Source of the DNA: Streptomyces sp. BHT-5-2
GTDB lineage: Bacteria > Actinomycetota > Actinomycetes > Streptomycetales > Streptomycetaceae
DNA: 64,000 nt
Assembly: GCF_019774615.1 (NCBI RefSeq)
Contig: NZ_CP081496.1
Location: forward strand, 6,138,001 to 6,202,000
Direction: 5' to 3'
The notes beneath the pieces are model-generated. The model saw only the letters and a list, made by a program, of their open reading frames with translations. It did not search any database and was not told the origin of the DNA. The translations under genes and the position numbers were made by a program. How positions within the stretch are numbered: the first letter of the stretch is position 1; each line of letters begins with the position of its first letter. Positions 41,895 to 49,397 of the stretch are shown here, in pieces.

Positions 41895-43496
41895 ATGACG
41901 ATCTGTGCCAGTGAGGACGCCGCGGCGCTCGACAGCCCGCACCGTGCGGCGCTGACCCTCGCCGCCGACGGCTCGTACGCCGCCCGGCTCGCCCGTCACG
42001 ACGACGCCGCCGGGAGTTGGTACCCGGAGCGCTGGACGATCGGCGGCCCGGAGCCGTACGCGGTCCCGCTGCCGGGCAGTCAGCCGGAGGAGCCGGACAG
42101 TGCGCTGCTGCCGCTCGCGGACGGCCGGGTGCTGATCGTCCGCCGGGTCGCCGACCGCTTCACCGTCTCGCTGCTCTCCCCCACCGGGCCCGGCACCCAG
42201 GAGGTGCTGGTCGGCGCGGTGGCGGCGCGGGAGCTGACCCTGCTGCCGCCCGCCCCGGGCGGAAAGCTGGGCTATGCGCTGGCGCCCGGCGCCGGGACCA
42301 CCGCGCTGTGGCGGGTGCACGGCGGGACGGCGGGGCCGGAGCGGATCGCCGTGGTGCCGGGCCGCTGCACCGGCGGGGTCTGGCTGGACCACGACGGGCG
42401 GCTGCTGGCGGTGGACCGCGAGTCGGACGGCCGCACCAAGACCGTGGTGGTGGACCTGGCGCGCGGCGGGGAGATCAGCCCGCTGCTGCAGATCACCGAG
42501 GAGAGCGACGACCGGCTGCTGCTGGCCGATCCCGACAGCGGGCTGCTGCTGGTGCGCTCGGACGCCCCCGGCCACGACCGGCTGGGCTGGGGCGTACTGG
42601 ACAGCAGTCTGCCGGTGCGCTTCCCGGAGTGTCTGCGGGCGCCCGACATGGCGGTGACGCCGTTCGCGATCCAGCCGGGGCGGGCGCTGCTGCCGGAGAG
42701 CTGCGCGGTGGCGTTCCGGCTGGACGGTCCGGACGGTACCCGGCTGGGCGCCTGGCGGCCCTCGGAGCGGCGGTTGCGGCAGTTCCCGGCCCCGGACGGC
42801 TGGCTGGCCGGCAGCGGCCGGTGGACGACGGACGGCGCACTGCTGCTGCCGTACACGACGGAAGCGGTGCCGTGCGGGGTGGCGCGGATGGCCGTACCAC
42901 TGGGGCCGGTGGCGGGGCCGGAGGTCCCGGCGTCGGGGCGGACGGGCGCGGCGGCCCGCGAGGAGGGCCCGGAGGACGACCTTCCGCAGGGCGGCGCCAG
43001 GGAGGCGGAGCATCCGGAGGCGGAGCATCCGGAGGCGGAGCATCCGGAGGCGGAGCATCCGGAGGCGGAGCATCCGGAGGCGGAGCATCCGGAGGCGGAG
43101 CATCCGGAGGCGGCGGAGCCTCCGGAGCAGGCAGCGCTTCCGGGGGCGGCGGAGGTGGTGGTTCCGTCCGGGTGGGCACCCGTGGGTGGCGGGGGGATTG
43201 TCCTGGAAGCGGGCGATAGCGACGTCGACTCCACAGCATCTCCACAACCGAACGCCCGTGGCCAGGAACCGCTCATGCGTTCCCCGCATCCCCGGATGTG
43301 CAGGCCAGTTCCGCTGCAACAGGCGCCTCTCGCGGCCCGGGAGTCCCAGTGGAGTGCCGTTTCCCGCCCCGTTACTATTCCGGCGGGGGCTGTGCAGCCG
43401 GTTGACCCGGCCACCGACGGCACCGCACGGGGCGTGTTCCGGCGGGAGCCGGGGGAGGTCCCGACGCGTACAGCTGTAAGCGATCTGACGGAGTGA
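41895..43496 (+). CDS. Beta-propeller-like protein with C-terminal EAEHP repeat tract
   Basis: A 533-residue protein of unknown function. Residues ~1-345 show repeated strand-turn patterns such as LPLADGRVLIVRRVADRFTV, GVWLDHDGRLLAVDRESDGR and DDRLLLADPDSGLLLVRSD, suggesting a WD40-like or seven-bladed propeller fold. No signal peptide is seen. From about residue 370 comes a tract of seven exact EAEHP repeats, encoded by 15-bp direct repeats. A tail follows containing SPHPRMCRPVPLQQAPLA. ATG 41895 follows GGAGG. Because the repeat is a multiple of three, copy-number change would not break the frame. No family name can be assigned. Confidence 0.7.
   Translation: MTICASEDAAALDSPHRAALTLAADGSYAARLARHDDAAGSWYPERWTIGGPEPYAVPLPGSQPEEPDSALLPLADGRVLIVRRVADRFTVSLLSPTGPGTQEVLVGAVAARELTLLPPAPGGKLGYALAPGAGTTALWRVHGGTAGPERIAVVPGRCTGGVWLDHDGRLLAVDRESDGRTKTVVVDLARGGEISPLLQITEESDDRLLLADPDSGLLLVRSDAPGHDRLGWGVLDSSLPVRFPECLRAPDMAVTPFAIQPGRALLPESCAVAFRLDGPDGTRLGAWRPSERRLRQFPAPDGWLAGSGRWTTDGALLLPYTTEAVPCGVARMAVPLGPVAGPEVPASGRTGAAAREEGPEDDLPQGGAREAEHPEAEHPEAEHPEAEHPEAEHPEAEHPEAEHPEAAEPPEQAALPGAAEVVVPSGWAPVGGGGIVLEAGDSDVDSTASPQPNARGQEPLMRSPHPRMCRPVPLQQAPLAARESQWSAVSRPVTIPAGAVQPVDPATDGTARGVFRREPGEVPTRTAVSDLTE
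43002..43106 (+). repeat. Seven tandem copies of a 15-bp coding repeat
   Basis: GAGGCGGAGCATCCG is repeated seven times without change from 43002 to 43106, followed by a degenerate unit to ~43124. It encodes (EAEHP)7 in the propeller-like protein. Perfect identity indicates recent expansion by slippage or unequal exchange. Confidence 0.95.
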
Positions 43497-43504
43497 CTCT
43501 TTTC

Positions 43505-43672
43505 ATGTCCGAAGCCCAAACCGACACGACCCAGGCGCGCCCGCAGGAGGCAGCCGCCCAGGCCGCCGAGGCCGTAGGCTCCGGCAGGCACCGCGGCCCG
43601 GCCGCCTCGGAGGAGGCGCAGAGCGCCGCCCAGGGGAGGCACCGCCGCGACCACCGGGTCCAGGTCCACTGA
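43505..43672 (+). CDS. Small basic protein with GRHR motifs
   Basis: A 55-residue reading frame starting 8 bp after the propeller-like gene. It begins MSEAQTDTTQARPQEAAAQ and contains two GRHR motifs (GSGRHRGPAA, AAQGRHRRDHR), being acidic/polar at the N terminus and strongly basic at the C terminus. Short proteins of this kind are encoded next to similar genes in streptomycetes as far as I recall, but I know no function. Spacing and codon use support translation; a ribosome-binding site GGAG lies about 10 bases upstream inside the preceding gene's end. Confidence is moderate because of its size. Confidence 0.55.
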   Translation: MSEAQTDTTQARPQEAAAQAAEAVGSGRHRGPAASEEAQSAAQGRHRRDHRVQVH

Positions 43673-43759
43673 GCCGACCGGCACGCCGCAGGCCGTGGCC
43701 GCCGCACCGCGAACGCGGGCGGCGCCCACGGCCGTTGTGCGGGCCCCCGGCCCCAGGCG

Positions 43760-44740
43760 TCAGTCGCGCTTGAGGCCCAGCACCTCGGCGGCCGCGAAGG
43801 TCTCGTGCGCCGGCCGCCCGGCGAAGTACGGGGTGAGCAGGCCGTCCAACTCCTCGTAGCCGAAGACCTCCTTCGCGGTGTCGAACTTCGCGGCGATCCG
43901 CGGGCGTTCGGCGATCGCGACCATGCCGCCGTGGACGACCATCAGCTGGCCGTTGACCCCGGAGGCGGCCGGCGAGGCGAGATAGCCGACCAGTGGCGCG
44001 ACGTGCTCGGGCGCCAGGGGGTCGAGCCGGCCGTCCTCGGGGACGGCGAAGCCGGCGAAGACGTCCTCGGTCATCCGGGTGCGGGCGCGCGGGCAGATGG
44101 CGTTTGCGGTCACGCCGTACTTGGCCAGCGCCAGCGCCGTGGACGTGGTCAGGCCGACGATGCCGCCCTTGGCCGCGGCGTAGTTGGGCTGGCCCGCCGA
44201 GCCGGCCAGGAACGCCTCGGAGGAGGTGTTGACGATCCGCCCGAAGACCGGGCCGCCGGCCTCCTTCGAGCGGGCGCGCCAGTGGGCCGCGGCGAAGTGC
44301 GTGGTGTTGAAGTGACCCTTGAGGTGGACGCGGATCACCGAGTCCCACTCGTCCTCGGTCATCGAGAAGACCATCCGGTCCCGCAGGATGCCCGCGTTGT
44401 TGACCAGGATGTCCAGCCGGCCGTAGGTGTCGATCGCCAACTGCACCATCTCGCCGGCCTGTTGGTGGTCGGCGACATCGCCGCTGTGGGCGACGGCCTG
44501 GCCGCCGGCGGTGCGGATCGCCTCGGCGACCTCCTCGGCGGGGGCGGCCGAGGAGGCACCGGAACCTCCCCCAAGCTCTCGACCTCGCTCGGGCAGGGGG
44601 GACCCCCATCGGCCGGGCCGGCCGAGGTCGTTGACGACGACCCGGGCGCCGAGGCGGGCCAGTTCCAGGGCCTCGGCCCGGCCCAGCCCTCGTCCGGCAC
44701 CGGTGACGAGCGCGGTCAGGCCCTCCAGTGGCTGTGCCAT
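43760..44740 (-). CDS. SDR-family 3-hydroxyacyl-CoA/steroid dehydrogenase
   Basis: A 326-residue short-chain dehydrogenase. It has LVTGAGRGLGRAEAL, VVVNDLG, NNAGILRDRMVFSM, the catalytic NTSSEAFLAG and PNYAAAKGG (Tyr, Lys), then YGVTANAICPRARTRM. It resembles the 3-oxoacyl/17beta-hydroxysteroid-type SDRs linked to steroid side-chain degradation (Hsd4A-like pattern). After NDLG a ~20-residue insertion (RPGRWGSPLPERGRELGGG) is encoded by the palindromic repeat B (44567-44607), an in-frame insertion in a surface loop. ATG 44740 follows AGGAGAGG. It is the last gene of the MaoC-ADH-SDR operon under a KstR-type operator. Confidence 0.85.
   Translation of the reverse strand: MAQPLEGLTALVTGAGRGLGRAEALELARLGARVVVNDLGRPGRWGSPLPERGRELGGGSGASSAAPAEEVAEAIRTAGGQAVAHSGDVADHQQAGEMVQLAIDTYGRLDILVNNAGILRDRMVFSMTEDEWDSVIRVHLKGHFNTTHFAAAHWRARSKEAGGPVFGRIVNTSSEAFLAGSAGQPNYAAAKGGIVGLTTSTALALAKYGVTANAICPRARTRMTEDVFAGFAVPEDGRLDPLAPEHVAPLVGYLASPAASGVNGQLMVVHGGMVAIAERPRIAAKFDTAKEVFGYEELDGLLTPYFAGRPAHETFAAAEVLGLKRD
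44567..44607 (-). repeat. Copy B of the short palindromic repeat, inside the SDR gene
   Basis: On the minus strand it reads GGGGGTCCCCCCTGC, a 9-base spacer, then GTCGAGAGCTTGGGGGA. The outer elements are identical to copy A (34872-34948) in the RNB gene. It is inserted in frame and codes for the residues after NDLG. Confidence 0.75.
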
Positions 44741-44759
44741 GCGTGTCCTCTCCTGTGCC

Positions 44760-45836
44760 TCAGATCTCGATGCAGGTGCGCAGCGCGGTGCCCGAACGCA
44801 TCTGGTCCAGGGCGTCGTTGACGCCGTCCAGCCGGACCCGGTGGGTGATCAGCCCTTCGAGGTCGATCCGGCCGGCCCGCCACAGGGCGATGGCCCGCTC
44901 GTAGGAGCGCAGCACGTCCGCGCCCCCGTACAGCGACGGCAGGATCCGCTTCTCGTCGAAGAACAGCTCGAACATGTTGACCTGGAAGGTGTCGTCCATC
45001 GCGCCCGCGCCGACCACGCAGAGGGTGCCGCCGCGCCGGGTCGTCTCGTAGGCGGTGCGGGCGGTGGCGGACCTGCCGACGACCTCGAAGACGTAGTCGA
45101 AGCCCTCGCCGCCGGTGATCCGGGCCTTGGCGTCGGCGAGTTCCTCGGGGGCGACGGCCTCGGTGGCGCCGAACCGGAGGGCGGCCTCGCGGCGGGTCGC
45201 CACCGGGTCGACGGCGATGATCTGGGCGGCGCCGCAGGCCCGGGCGCCCTGGATGACGGAGATGCCCACGCCGCCGCAGCCGATCACCGCCACCGACGAC
45301 GCGGCCGCCACCTCGGCGGTGTTGAGGGCCGCGCCGAGCCCGGTGGTCACCCCGCAGCCGATCAGGGCGGCGATCTCGTAGGGGACGTCGTCCGGGATCG
45401 GGACGGCGCAGTTGGCGGCGACCACCACCTCCTCGGCGAAGGTGCCGGTGCCAGCGAAGCCGAACACGTCACCGCCGGGGCGCTTGAAGTTGGGGGTGCC
45501 GGCGTTCATGAACCCGGCCAGGCAGAGGTGGGTCTGCCCGCGTTTGCAGGACGGACAGTCACCGCAGGCCGGCAGCCAGCACATCAGGACCCGGTCGCCG
45601 GGCCGCAGTCCGGTGACGCCGTCGCCGACGTCGAGGATCTCCCCGGCGCCCTCGTGCCCGGGGACGAACGGCGTGGGCTGCGGCAGCACCCCGTTCATCG
45701 CCGAGAGGTCGGAGTGGCACAGTCCGGTGGCCCGGATGCGGATCCTGACCCGGCCGGGACCGAACCCCACCGCCTCGACGTCGTCGAGCACCTCCAGCTT
45801 GTCCCGTCCCGTCTCCTGCTGTACGGCTGCGCGCAT
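44760..45836 (-). CDS. Zinc-dependent alcohol dehydrogenase (MDR family)
   Basis: A 358-residue medium-chain dehydrogenase. Catalytic zinc ligands are in GLCHSDLS (Cys) and GHEGAGE (His). Structural zinc cysteines are in CGDCPSCKRGQTHLC. The NAD-binding motif is VIGCGGVGISVIQGA. The pattern matches AdhD-type enzymes oxidising primary alcohols to aldehydes. In the operon it lies between a MaoC hydratase and an SDR; steroid side-chain degradation begins with oxidation of a terminal alcohol, a fitting role. ATG 45836 is preceded by GAGAGGAG. The substrate is inferred from context only. Confidence 0.88.
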   Translation of the reverse strand: MRAAVQQETGRDKLEVLDDVEAVGFGPGRVRIRIRATGLCHSDLSAMNGVLPQPTPFVPGHEGAGEILDVGDGVTGLRPGDRVLMCWLPACGDCPSCKRGQTHLCLAGFMNAGTPNFKRPGGDVFGFAGTGTFAEEVVVAANCAVPIPDDVPYEIAALIGCGVTTGLGAALNTAEVAAASSVAVIGCGGVGISVIQGARACGAAQIIAVDPVATRREAALRFGATEAVAPEELADAKARITGGEGFDYVFEVVGRSATARTAYETTRRGGTLCVVGAGAMDDTFQVNMFELFFDEKRILPSLYGGADVLRSYERAIALWRAGRIDLEGLITHRVRLDGVNDALDQMRSGTALRTCIEI

Positions 45837-45925
45837 GCGACACGGCTCCTCTCGTACGTAGGGGGCGTTGCGCCCCTGGGCCCGGCCGGCCGTCGGGGCT
45901 CTCGCGGCCCGGCGGCCGCGCGTCC

Positions 45926-46837
45926 TCAGGCGCCGGGCGGGACCGTCGTGCCGTACTCGACCACCGCGTCCGCCAGGACCGGTGCGTCGTCCCGCTCGGC
46001 GGCGGTGACCGCGACCCGGATGCGGCCGCCGGCCTCCCCGACCGGCTCGCGCCACAGGCGGATCCGCAGCGTCTCCCCCGGGAACACCACGCCCGCGAAC
46101 CGCGCGCCGTACGACCGCACCCGGGAGACGTCCCCGCCCAGCGCGGTGTCCACCACCGCCTTGAGCGTCACCCCGTACGAGCACAGGCCGTGCAGGATCG
46201 GCCGGTCGAAGCCGGCGAGCTCGGCGAACTCCGGGTCGGCGTGCAGCGGGTTCCAGTCGCCGGAGAGGCGGTAGAGCAGCGCCTGGTCCGCGCGGACCAG
46301 GCGCTCGGTGGTCAGGTCGGGCGCCCGGTCGGGAAGTTCGCCGCCGACCGAGGGGCCCCGCTCGCCGCCGAAGCCGCCCTCGCCGCGGACGAAGATCTGG
46401 GTGTCGCAGGTCCACAACGGCCCGTCGTCGTCGGCGACTTCGGAGCGCAGCACGATGACGGCGGCCTTGCCCTTGTCGTAGACGGCCGGGACGGTGGAGG
46501 TCTGGATGGCGCGGCCGTGGACGGGCAGCGGGCGGTGCACGGTGACGGTCTGCCCGCCGTGCAGCACGGCCGCCAGGTCGACCTCGATGCCGGGGGCGGA
46601 GAGTCCGCCGGCCAGGGCCATGCCGCCGCCCGCGACGGTGGCGAAGCTGGGGAGCACGTGCAGTGCGCTCTCCAGGGTGTAGCAGAGCTCGTCCGGGTCG
46701 GTGGCGGCGTGCGGTTTCTCCGGGGTGGCCGCGCCGGCGCCGATGCCGAGGTGGTAGAGCTGGACGTCCTTGTGGTCCCAGGCGAGTTCGGTGGTCCGCG
46801 GCGGGGCGGCGGTGGCCTTGGCGGCGTCGATGGGCAT
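45926..46837 (-). CDS. MaoC-family enoyl-CoA hydratase 2 (double hot-dog)
   Basis: A 303-residue protein with two hot-dog domains. The C-terminal half has the hydratase-2 motif GDWNPLHADPEFAELAGFDRPILHG with catalytic Asp and His (quoted here in two parts: GDWNPLHADP and FDRPILHG). The N-terminal half is the degenerate partner domain. It would hydrate trans-2-enoyl-CoA to the R-3-hydroxyacyl-CoA during beta-oxidation of a branched or steroid side chain (Hsd4B/Rv3538-like). ATG 46837 follows GGAGCAGCACC. It is the first gene downstream of the KstR-type operator at 46944-46959. Confidence 0.88.
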   Translation of the reverse strand: MPIDAAKATAAPPRTTELAWDHKDVQLYHLGIGAGAATPEKPHAATDPDELCYTLESALHVLPSFATVAGGGMALAGGLSAPGIEVDLAAVLHGGQTVTVHRPLPVHGRAIQTSTVPAVYDKGKAAVIVLRSEVADDDGPLWTCDTQIFVRGEGGFGGERGPSVGGELPDRAPDLTTERLVRADQALLYRLSGDWNPLHADPEFAELAGFDRPILHGLCSYGVTLKAVVDTALGGDVSRVRSYGARFAGVVFPGETLRIRLWREPVGEAGGRIRVAVTAAERDDAPVLADAVVEYGTTVPPGA

Positions 46838-46943
46838 GGAGGTGCTGCTCCTTCACCACGGTGTGAGACCCCGGCCCGGCCGTCCGCACCGTCGGCCGCG
46901 CCGGGGTCGTATCGGGTCGGCGGGCCCGCGCTCCTCGGCACTT

Positions 46944-46959
46944 CTAGAACGCGTTCTAG
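46944..46959. promoter_or_regulatory. KstR-type operator 1
   Basis: A perfect 16-bp palindrome CTAGAACGCGTTCTAG. Its inner 14 bases fit the KstR consensus TNNAACNNGTTNNA exactly. It lies about 107 bp upstream of the MaoC-ADH-SDR operon (minus strand). Confidence 0.8.
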
Positions 46960-47154
46960 CCGATGGCAGTCATGTATAGCCGATGCGGGCGGGAGCCGGA
47001 AGACCCCTGACGGTATGTCAGATGCGTGCGGGCGTGCGTTCCGGACGGCCGGACCCGCCCTTCGGCGCACCGGCCGGTGACATTTGTCAGGGCCGTTCAC
47101 CCACATTCGCCTCTGCCGCCCGGCGGCAACGCTCCGTAGCGTCTTCGGCAGCGG
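46960..47154. other. Intergenic region, left part of a divergent gap
   Basis: The gap 46838-47154 holds the KstR-type operator and otherwise no gene. A partial palindrome CTGACGGTATGTCAG (about 47008-47022) and TGACATTTGTCA (about 47082-47093) are visible; the latter could be a regulatory site for the downstream two-component genes. No promoter can be assigned confidently. Confidence 0.4.
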
Positions 47155-47376
47155 ATGACGACGTTCACCGCGCAGCGCACGGCGCGAAGGGCGCGCCGAC
47201 GGCATGGGGAGGCGGAAGTGGCACGGACGGCGAGCGGGGTGCGGGGGCCCGGCGCGGCACCGGGGCCGACCACGGTGGCGGTGCTGGCCGCCTGGCTGGC
47301 ACTCTTCGGCGGTTACGCGGTGTACGCCTACCGCCGGGCGGCACGCACGCTGCGACCGGCGACGGAGCGCATGTAG
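47155..47376 (+). CDS. Small single-pass membrane protein
   Basis: A 73-residue reading frame with one transmembrane segment (TTVAVLAAWLALFGGYAVY, about residues 39-57) and a basic N terminus (RTARRARRRHGE). It might start later at GTG 47218, leaving about 52 residues with the same helix. It lies 137 bp upstream of a histidine kinase gene, and the gap is filled with short AC-rich repeats (CACGGAAGAA twice). A role as a small partner of the kinase is conceivable but unproven. I do not recognise a family; coding status rests on length, codon use and the hydrophobic helix. Confidence 0.5.
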   Translation: MTTFTAQRTARRARRRHGEAEVARTASGVRGPGAAPGPTTVAVLAAWLALFGGYAVYAYRRAARTLRPATERM

Positions 47377-47513
47377 AACACGGAAGAACACGGAAGAACG
47401 CGAAAGCGCGCGAATCACGCAGAACGGGCACGGAAGGCCCGGCGGACCCCGGCGGACCGCGGCAGCACGGACACCGCACAGGGCGGCGAGCACAACATGA
47501 GGCGAGGAACGAC

Positions 47514-48767
47514 ATGGCAGGGATGAGATGGCGGCGGGAGCCGGGCGACGCGCCCGGCGGCGACCGGAAGCAGTGCCGCGGCGCGGGGGCGCGGCACTTC
47601 GAGCAGGAGCCCAAGGGCCCCGGCCGGTACGCCTTCCTGCCCTGGCTGCTGATGGGGCTGGGCGCGTTCTCCAACATCATCCACGGCAGGACCGGCAACC
47701 CCTGGCTGGCCGGCGCCGGCCTCCTCGCCTTCAACTCCCTCTACGTGACCGTGGTCTTCGCGGCGTTCAGCCCCCGGCTGCGCGGCACCCGCTACCCGGT
47801 CTACGCCCTGGCCGCGCTGGCCGCCGTCACCTACGCCGTCGCGCTCGGCTTCGGCGGCGAGTGGTTCATGTTCTTCCCGCTGCTGTCGCTGGCCTCCGGC
47901 ACCGTCCGCTCGCTGCGCGGCAGGCCGCTCGCCCTCTGGCTGATCGCGGTCAGCGGGTCGGCCGGGTTCCTCTCCGGCTGGTACGACCAGAGCCCCTGGG
48001 GCTCGTTCGGCATCGGCTACGGCACGTTCCTGTCCGGGATGGTGACGGCCTCGGTGCTGAGCCTCTTCGACACCATCCAGGAACTGCGGGCCACCCGACA
48101 GGAGTTGGCCCGCAACGCCGTGGAGAAGGAACGGCTGCGGTTCTCCCGGGACCTGCACGACCTGCTGGGCCACACCCTGTCCGTGGTGGTGGTGAAGGCC
48201 GAGGCGGTGCGCCGGCTGGCGCCCCGCAACCTCGACGCGGCGCTGGCGCAGGCCGCCGACATCGAGGCGGTGGGCCGGCAGGCGCTGACCGAGATCCGCG
48301 AGGCGGTCACCGGCTACCGCGAGGGCAGCCTGGCGACCGAGCTGGACCGGGCCCGTTCGGCGCTGGACGGCGCCGGTATCGAGCCGGTGGTGCGGCAGTC
48401 CGGGCCGCCGCTGCCACCGCAGGCCGCCGCGCTGCTGGGCTGGGTGGTCCGCGAGGGCGTCACCAACGCCGTCCGGCACAGCGGCGCCACCCGCTGCGAG
48501 ATCGAGGTGCACACGGACGACGACCGGGTGCGGTTGACGATCACGGACGACGGCCGCGGTCCCGTAAGCTCCGGAGCGTCCGACGCACCGTCCGGCACCG
48601 CCCCCGGTCCGGTGGGCGGCACGGGCCTGAAGGGGCTGGCCGAGCGGCTGGCCGCGGCCGGCGGCACGCTGCGCAGCGGCCCCGACGGCCGGCGCGGCTT
48701 CCGTGTCACGGCCGAACTTCCGGTGGGCGCGGGCGATCTGGCGGATGCGGAGGAGTTGTCCAGGTGA
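47514..48767 (+). CDS. Sensor histidine kinase (DesK/NarX-like, HisKA_3)
   Basis: A 417-residue kinase. Residues ~45-200 contain about five to six hydrophobic segments (YAFLPWLLMGLGAF, LLAFNSLYVTVVFAAF, VYALAALAAVTYAVAL and further). The phospho-acceptor His is in FSRDLHDLLGHTLSVVVVK. The ATPase domain has REGVTNAVRHSGATRCEIEV (N-box), LTITDDGRGP (G1) and GTGLKGLAERL (G2). The overall layout resembles DesK-type thermosensor kinases that detect membrane state. ATG 47514 is preceded by GCGAGGAAC. The stop overlaps the response regulator start (GTGA), a standard coupled pair. Confidence 0.9.
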   Translation: MAGMRWRREPGDAPGGDRKQCRGAGARHFEQEPKGPGRYAFLPWLLMGLGAFSNIIHGRTGNPWLAGAGLLAFNSLYVTVVFAAFSPRLRGTRYPVYALAALAAVTYAVALGFGGEWFMFFPLLSLASGTVRSLRGRPLALWLIAVSGSAGFLSGWYDQSPWGSFGIGYGTFLSGMVTASVLSLFDTIQELRATRQELARNAVEKERLRFSRDLHDLLGHTLSVVVVKAEAVRRLAPRNLDAALAQAADIEAVGRQALTEIREAVTGYREGSLATELDRARSALDGAGIEPVVRQSGPPLPPQAAALLGWVVREGVTNAVRHSGATRCEIEVHTDDDRVRLTITDDGRGPVSSGASDAPSGTAPGPVGGTGLKGLAERLAAAGGTLRSGPDGRRGFRVTAELPVGAGDLADAEELSR

Positions 48768-49369
48768 TCAGGATCCTGCTGGCCGAGGACCAGCGGATGA
48801 TGCGCGGCGCACTGGCGCTGCTGCTCGACCTAGAGGACGACATGGAGGTGGTGGCGCAGGTGCCGGCGGGCGACCGGATCGTCGAGGCCGCGCTGGAGAC
48901 CCGACCGGACGTCGCGCTCCTGGACATCGAACTGCCCGGGCGCAGCGGCCTGGACGCCGCCGCCGACCTGCGCGACCAACTGCCGTCGTGCAAGGTGCTG
49001 ATCGTCACGACGTTCGGGCGGCCCGGCTATCTGCGCCGCGCGATGGAGGCCGGGGCGTCCGGCTTCCTGGTGAAGGACGGTCCGGTGGAGGACCTGGCGG
49101 CGGCGATCCGCCGGGTGCTGGCCGGTGAGCGGGTGATCGACCCCGGTCTGGCCGCCGCGGCCCTGAGCGCCGGGCCCAATCCGCTGACCCAGCGCGAGCG
49201 CGACGTCCTCACCGCCGCCGTGGACGGCGCGACGGTCGCCGACATCGCCGGCAGGCTGAGCCTGTCGCAGGCCACGGTCCGCAACTACCTCTCGGCCGCC
49301 ATCGGCAAGACCGGCACCCGCAACCGCATGGAGGCGGTGCGGGCGGCCCGCCTCAACGGCTGGCTGTAG
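48764..49369 (+). CDS. NarL/DesR-type response regulator
   Basis: A 201-residue regulator. The receiver domain has the acidic pair in LLAEDQRMMR, phospho-acceptor Asp in VALLDIELPG and Lys in FLVKDGPV. The LuxR helix-turn-helix is in LTQRERDVLTAAVDGATVAD and LSLSQATVRNYLSAAIGKTG. GTG 48764 overlaps the kinase stop, with GGAGGAG upstream. It is the cognate partner of the adjacent DesK-like kinase. Target genes are not obvious; the convergent MFS gene shares only a short gap. Phosphorylation-site residues are all intact. Confidence 0.92.
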   Translation: MIRILLAEDQRMMRGALALLLDLEDDMEVVAQVPAGDRIVEAALETRPDVALLDIELPGRSGLDAAADLRDQLPSCKVLIVTTFGRPGYLRRAMEAGASGFLVKDGPVEDLAAAIRRVLAGERVIDPGLAAAALSAGPNPLTQRERDVLTAAVDGATVADIAGRLSLSQATVRNYLSAAIGKTGTRNRMEAVRAARLNGWL

Positions 49370-49397
49370 GGCGGGGCCGGGAGCGCGGGGCGGCCGC

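Noticed and set aside
43002..43106. CRISPR array
   Set aside because: The units are contiguous 15-bp copies without spacers and lie in frame inside a coding sequence; no cas genes are present.
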